From the NCBI GenBank assembly GCA_050084515.1, contig CM114271.1, positions 21,204,001 to 21,268,000 of the forward strand: DNA of 64,000 nt, in the 5' to 3' direction. The notes under the pieces are model-generated. The model saw nothing but the letters and a program-made list of their open reading frames with translations, did no database searches and had not been told where the DNA came from. Position numbers and translations under genes: made by a program. Shown in pieces: positions 60,525-64,000 of the stretch. The DNA comes from Blasia pusilla (lineage: Eukaryota > Marchantiophyta > Marchantiopsida > Blasiales). The stretch's first letter is position 1; the number at the start of each line of letters is the position of its first letter.

Positions 60525-61543
60525 ATGGAGTATTCCTCAACAGCAATCACAAGCGAGAAGCTAGATAAGCATAATTACAATGTTTGGAAGTTTCGCATCA
60601 AACAATTTCTCATGGGTCAAGAACTATGGGAGCTTGTCATAGGTGATGAGGCCAAGCCAAAAGGTGACTCAAAAAACTTGAATGTTCGCGCCTGGAACAA
60701 ACGCGCAAGGCAAGTAATCCACTACATTTCAATAACGATTAGTTCGCCAATGATAGGTCACATTCAAGATGTTGATATTTTGAAGGAGGCCTCGGATGCA
60801 TTGGAAAAGCTGTTCCAGATATCTACAAAAGCCAGAAAGCTTCAATTGAAACAGAAATTGAACGAAGTGAGAAAAGGATTGTAGAGCATGAATGATTATA
60901 TTTTGAGTATTAGACATATTGTTGATCAGTTGAATAGCATTGGAGTGATAGTAGAAGATGATGATCTGATTTTGTTCACTCTTCAAGGCCTTCCAAAGGA
61001 TTACAAATCCTTTGAGACCTCTATGTCTGTGAGAGAGAAGTATCCAACCTTTCAAGAGTTAGTTCCTTTGTTGATCAGTGAAGAGATGCGCCTAGTAGGC
61101 AGCGGTGGCTTGTTTAGTCTGCAAGAGAGTGCGCTATTTGCAGGTTATGGATCAAATAGAGGCAAGGGTCGTGGCAGAAACTTCCATGGTCGTGGTGGAT
61201 ATCAAGCATATGGAGGAAGAGTCACTCAATCAACTACGAACCAATACCAGACACAATCACAAGGTGGTGATGGTGGAAACCGTTGGGGTCGAGGTCAGTA
61301 GCAGAGGGTCCCTGGATCTTGCAATTACTGTGAGATAAAGGGTCACTATGCAAAGTTTTGCTTCAAGAAGAAGGCAGATATGAGAACAAGAGCCTTACAA
61401 CAACAAATATATGTGGAGCAACAACACCAAGAATAGTACCAAGAACAAAAATATTCACAAACGGAGCGTCTCTTGGTCATGACTCATCATATGGGAGCAA
61501 TGGTCAAGAAAGACTCGACAACAGATTGGTATATTGACTCTGG
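60525..61543 (+). pseudogene. copia gag with zinc knuckle and protease start
   Basis: The start ATG is at 60,525 (the frame opens earlier at a non-ATG codon). The UBN2/gag-type part includes N-Y-x-V-W-K-F and L-Q-G-L-P-K-D-Y. The C-N-Y-C-x4-H-x4-C zinc knuckle begins at 61,320, and protease follows with W-Y-I-D-S-G at 61,528-61,544. In-frame TAG codons are at 60,882, 61,299 and 61,434, each where CAG (Gln) fits the surrounding sequence. Everything is in one frame. Confidence 0.85.
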
Positions 61544-61544
61544 G

Positions 61545-62463
61545 TATCCTGAGTTGTTGTCGGTAGCTGTAGTACAGGGATATCAGCATACACTACCCGC
61601 CAACATCTCTTTGGTGGGTGCGTAGGATCTGGATAGAGTTGGCACCATTCATTTGGTAATTGATGGATGGCCATGTTAGGGTCATTCATCAACTGGCCGA
61701 GGATTTGGATTGCATGATCCGAGGTCAGGGATGTTTTGGGAGATGCTACGAGTAGTTCCACACTTGCATGAGAGTCAAACATGTTCTCCAATCTACATTT
61801 TGGAGAACGTGCCATTTTTTGGAGACACTCGTGCACGTGTGATGACAAATGTGCATCAGGTGAGGTCTTGGTTGGGACCTGCTGTGTTATTAGATGTGGC
61901 AAGAGTTGAATCACGTGCCCATCGTCCATGACTGTGGTGGACAAAGCTGATACCATCAGAGGTACTGAGTCGAGCATACTATGGAGGATGATATTTTGGG
62001 CTCAAGGCGTCGATCTAAGGTGGTGACACGGGATGATAGACCACCGTTGGCCATGGCCAATAGGGTGGGGGATTTGAGGGCAGCCTTACCTATGTTGGTG
62101 AGCTTCCCAACATCCCATGCCTTTCGTCAAGGAGGGCCAGGCATGATTTGGGATGAGGTGACCGAAGCATTGGAGGAGCCTACAGCAGATGAGCGCGAGC
62201 GCGCCATGGGGTTCGCTACCGGTACTACGGCCGTTCCAGGGATGACTGAGGCATCCCGGAGATAGGTGTTGGGGCAGGCGATGGACCTCAACTGTCTCAC
62301 ATGGATAGTCAGCCTATGTATGGCTGAGCAGAGACAGATGCGAGTGTCATCCATGCCGTCACGTCCACGAGTTGGACCATTGCCTATAGGGTCTGTACAG
62401 GCATTGGATGGGGGCAAGAGGAGGAGAGATAGGCACCCATGGACTTCCTGGGACGTCGTTTGA
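61545..62463 (+). pseudogene. C5 cytosine-DNA methyltransferase domain inside gypsy pol
   Basis: Frame 1 (from 61,545): D-L-V-type lead H-L-V-I-D-G-W, then P-C at 61,671-61,676 with the catalytic Cys. The expected Gln of P-C-Q is TAG (61,677). G-H-S-S-T-G-R-G and H-D-P-R-S-G-M-F-W-E follow. Y-I-L-E-N-V-P (E-N-V motif VI at 61,803) and S-R-A-H-R-P (motif VIII region, 61,911) come next. After a 1-nt shift near 61,975: R-E-R-A-M-G-F and T-G-T-T (about 62,195-62,225, motif IX), then G-Q-A-M-D-L-N-C-L-T-W (62,272, motif X). Motif I (SAM-binding F-x-G-x-G) would lie upstream of the breakpoint and is missing. Such enzymes methylate cytosine in DNA. Stops at 61,623, 61,677, 61,929 and 62,263 plus the shift make it dead. 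Confidence 0.85.
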
Positions 62464-63209
62464 GCAGAGAGTGCAAAGGCGGCCAGAGTAGCACATGTTC
62501 ATTTTTCAGATGTAGAGCATGGTGTAGGAGGTCAGAATGGAGTGGCTGTTGCGGAGATGGCTAGGGTTGCTACATAGCAACCAAAGCCGCAGGTTGCGTC
62601 CTTTCTGAGTGAGGTCACGATGGAGACTTGGGAGCCTATGATAGGTCTCAAGTTGATAGGAGGAGAGCGACGGTGAGTTCATAGGTTTCTGAGAGGGCAT
62701 GTCAATTTTTTTGCCTTCAGTATGAGAGACTTGGGTACGCTGAAGGGTCTCAGGATACGGATTGAGTTGGCTAGTGATACGCCAATCTTTCCTCGACCCT
62801 ACAAGTATTCCGATATGGAGCGAGCCTTGATTCAGAGCAAGAGTCAGGACTTGTTGGAGGCAGGACTTGTGGAGTTATCACATGGGGAGTATGCATCTGC
62901 CACAATCATGCCGACGAAGAAGGATATGTATGGCAATTGGACGGATAGGCGGATGTGTGGAGATTACCGTCCTATCAACCGACAGATGAGGTCAGATCGG
63001 TACGCCATGCCTAGTCCTGAGGAGATCTTTGATGCGGTAGGGCATGCAAAGATCTTCAATTCTTTAGATCTCCGTGATGGGTATCATCAGCTTCCTATTA
63101 GGTTGGAGGACAGGGAGAAGATAGCATTATGGGGGATAGATCAGTTCGGGAGAGATTGCTTGTATCATTAGCGGTTCTTACCATTTGGGTTGAAGAACGC
63201 GCCTGCAGA
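62464..63209 (+). pseudogene. gypsy linker and reverse transcriptase fragment
   Basis: The same frame as the end of the methyltransferase continues through about 85 residues of linker (a TGA, two TAG and no clear protease D-T/S-G) into RT: L-G-T-L-K-G-L-R-I, F-P-R-P-Y-K-Y-S-D, G-E-Y-A-S-A, M-C-G-D-Y-R-P-I-N, F-N-S-L-D-L-R-D-G-Y-H-Q-L, and F-L-P-F-G-L-K-N-A-P-A, where it breaks off before the catalytic D-D. One TAG at 63,169. Homologous to 20.4-21.0 kb. Confidence 0.85.
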
Positions 63210-63582
63210 TGCATCAAATCACATGACCTCACAAGCTAAATGGTTAAGTAGTTTGGAGCCGGTGAAAGATCCTGCCATTGTGCTCACACGAGATGACGCT
63301 CAACATCATATCACGCATACCGGTGAAGTTCCAATAGCATCAGATGGTCTTTGTGCTCGTGGAAATTTTCTCTATGTTCCTACCATTGCAAGAAACTTGA
63401 TCTTTGTAGGACACATAGCAGAACAAGGTTATCAAGTGAAGTTTAACGCAGATGGTTATTTCATTGAAACAATGGATGACCAGACTACGATAGCCAAAGG
63501 AACTAGATCTGGCAGAATGTTCAAATTAGATGTTTCTATGCCAGAGATTCAAACAATAATGTATGGTCAAACAAGCTAACAA
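63210..63582 (+). pseudogene. copia protease remainder and pre-integrase region
   Basis: Resumes with A-S-N-H-M-T-S, the continuation of the protease D-S-G-A motif, then V-P-T-I-A-R-N-L-I-F-V-G and F-K-L-D-V. The H-x-R-x-G-H-type GAG-pre-integrase block that should follow is missing; a TAA lies at 63,577. Confidence 0.8.
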
Positions 63583-63621
63583 GTCACAGATCTAAATATG
63601 TGGCACATTTAGATCTGTGAC
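63583..63621. repeat. 15-bp inverted repeat at a deletion point in copia
   Basis: Arms 63,583-63,597 and 63,607-63,621 are exact complements around a 9-nt loop. They sit exactly where the pre-integrase region is lost, so this looks like a repair scar. Confidence 0.75.
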
Positions 63622-64000
63622 TGGAGACTGTGATTGGAGAATACATTCTGAAATTGCGTTGTGATGGAGGAGGAGAGTATCTTTCAAAAGAGTTTAATGA
63701 CTATTTACGTCAGAATGACATCCAACATCCAGTGACTTACCGTTACAAAATGGAGTGGTTGAGAGGAAGAATGGACATATTGCTGAAGCGGCACAAGCTA
63801 TGCTAAATGAGAAGAACATGCCTAAGGTCTATTGGGCAAAGGCTGTAGCATGTGCAGTCTTCTTAATCAACCGAACTCCAACAGCAAAAGTGTTTGATAA
63901 AACTCCATTCGAAGTCTTCACAAGAAGTAAACCTGATTTTTCCTTCTTGAAAGTATTTGGCTGTATTTTTTATGCTCATATTCCTTCTGAGAGACGTCAG
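63622..64000 (+). pseudogene. copia integrase core (partial)
   Basis: D-G-G-G-E-Y-L-S-K-E-F (core aspartate context), then after a shift near 63,740 Q-N-G-V-V-E-R-K-N with the catalytic Glu, A-Q-A-M-L, Y-W-A-K-A-V, L-I-N-R-T-P-T, P-F-E-V-F, and L-K-V-F-G-C-I at the window end. The element continues beyond 64,000. Confidence 0.85.

Larger units (their letters stand above)
61544..63209 (+). mobile_element. gypsy fragment inserted in the copia protease
   Basis: Copia sequence stops after 'gactctgg' (61,543) and resumes at 'tgcatcaaatcac' (about 63,210). The 1.66 kb between is a gypsy internal fragment (methyltransferase, linker, RT to N-A-P-A) with no LTR, poly(A) or obvious target duplication. 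The insert keeps the copia frame at its left edge. Confidence 0.85.
59776..64000 (+). mobile_element. Ty1/copia retrotransposon, interrupted, runs off the window
   Basis: Left LTR (about 59,776-60,043), primer-binding site, gag (60,525 on), protease split at D-S-G, gypsy insert (about 61,544-63,209), protease remainder, a rearranged region at 63,583-63,621, then integrase core to the window end. Coding sequence is far better preserved than in the gypsy copies: three TAG codons in gag and one frameshift near 63,740 in integrase. RT, RNase H and right LTR would lie beyond 64,000. Confidence 0.85.

Noticed and set aside
61504-61977. 157-codon minus-strand frame
   Set aside because: Antisense shadow of the methyltransferase segment, whose plus-strand motifs are specific.

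Overview
The window looks like nuclear DNA of a land plant, most likely a seedless one (bryophyte or lycophyte). The evidence is plant-specific intron-rich genes, a plant-type BYPASS1/ROH1 protein and F-box/kelch protein, many (CT)n/(GA)n tracts, and long blocks of decayed LTR retrotransposons. The lineage call is inference; no organellar or prokaryotic feature is visible.

Layout. (1) 2.4-11.6 kb, minus strand: a complete 17-exon gene for the polyadenylation factor FY (WDR33/Pfs2 family). I could rebuild its splice sites with all phases agreeing (721 codons plus stop). (2) 13.8-33 kb: AT-rich transposon graveyard. It holds a Ty3/gypsy element in plus orientation (LTR, gag, RT, integrase, then a PHD finger, LTR) with a 5'-truncated chromovirus fragment in minus orientation lodged inside it. 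After it come a (TTGCAAGT)-rich segment pair in inverted orientation and a decayed minus-strand Ty1/copia. (3) 33-46 kb: GC-richer and less repetitive, with two intronless plus-strand genes, an F-box/kelch protein (about 34.0-35.3 kb) and a BYPASS1/ROH1-like protein (44.35-45.5 kb). Between them are short repeats, a LINE-type protein remnant and a perfect 61-bp inverted repeat. (4) 46.1-53.5 kb, minus strand: an 11-exon gene for mitochondrial enoyl-[ACP] reductase (MECR), flanked on both sides by unrelated degenerate minisatellites. (5) 56.4-64 kb: a second copy of the same gypsy family, split by a Ty1/copia element that runs off the window end. That copia is itself broken in its protease active site by a 1.66-kb gypsy fragment.

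The most interesting content is that last gypsy fragment (about 61.54-63.21 kb). Upstream of its reverse transcriptase, in the same polyprotein, it carries a recognisable but dead C5 cytosine-DNA methyltransferase domain: the P-C-(Q) catalytic loop with its cysteine, the E-N-V motif, the R-x-x-R segment and the C-terminal motif IX/X block. The related copy at 13.8-23.3 kb ends its pol with a near-perfect C4HC3 PHD finger. Put together, the family's order would be gag - methyltransferase - RT - RNase H - integrase - PHD: a retrotransposon that may write cytosine methylation and read chromatin. Both copies here are inactive. Many of their in-frame stops are TAG where CAG (Gln) is expected, which fits deamination of methylated CHG sites.
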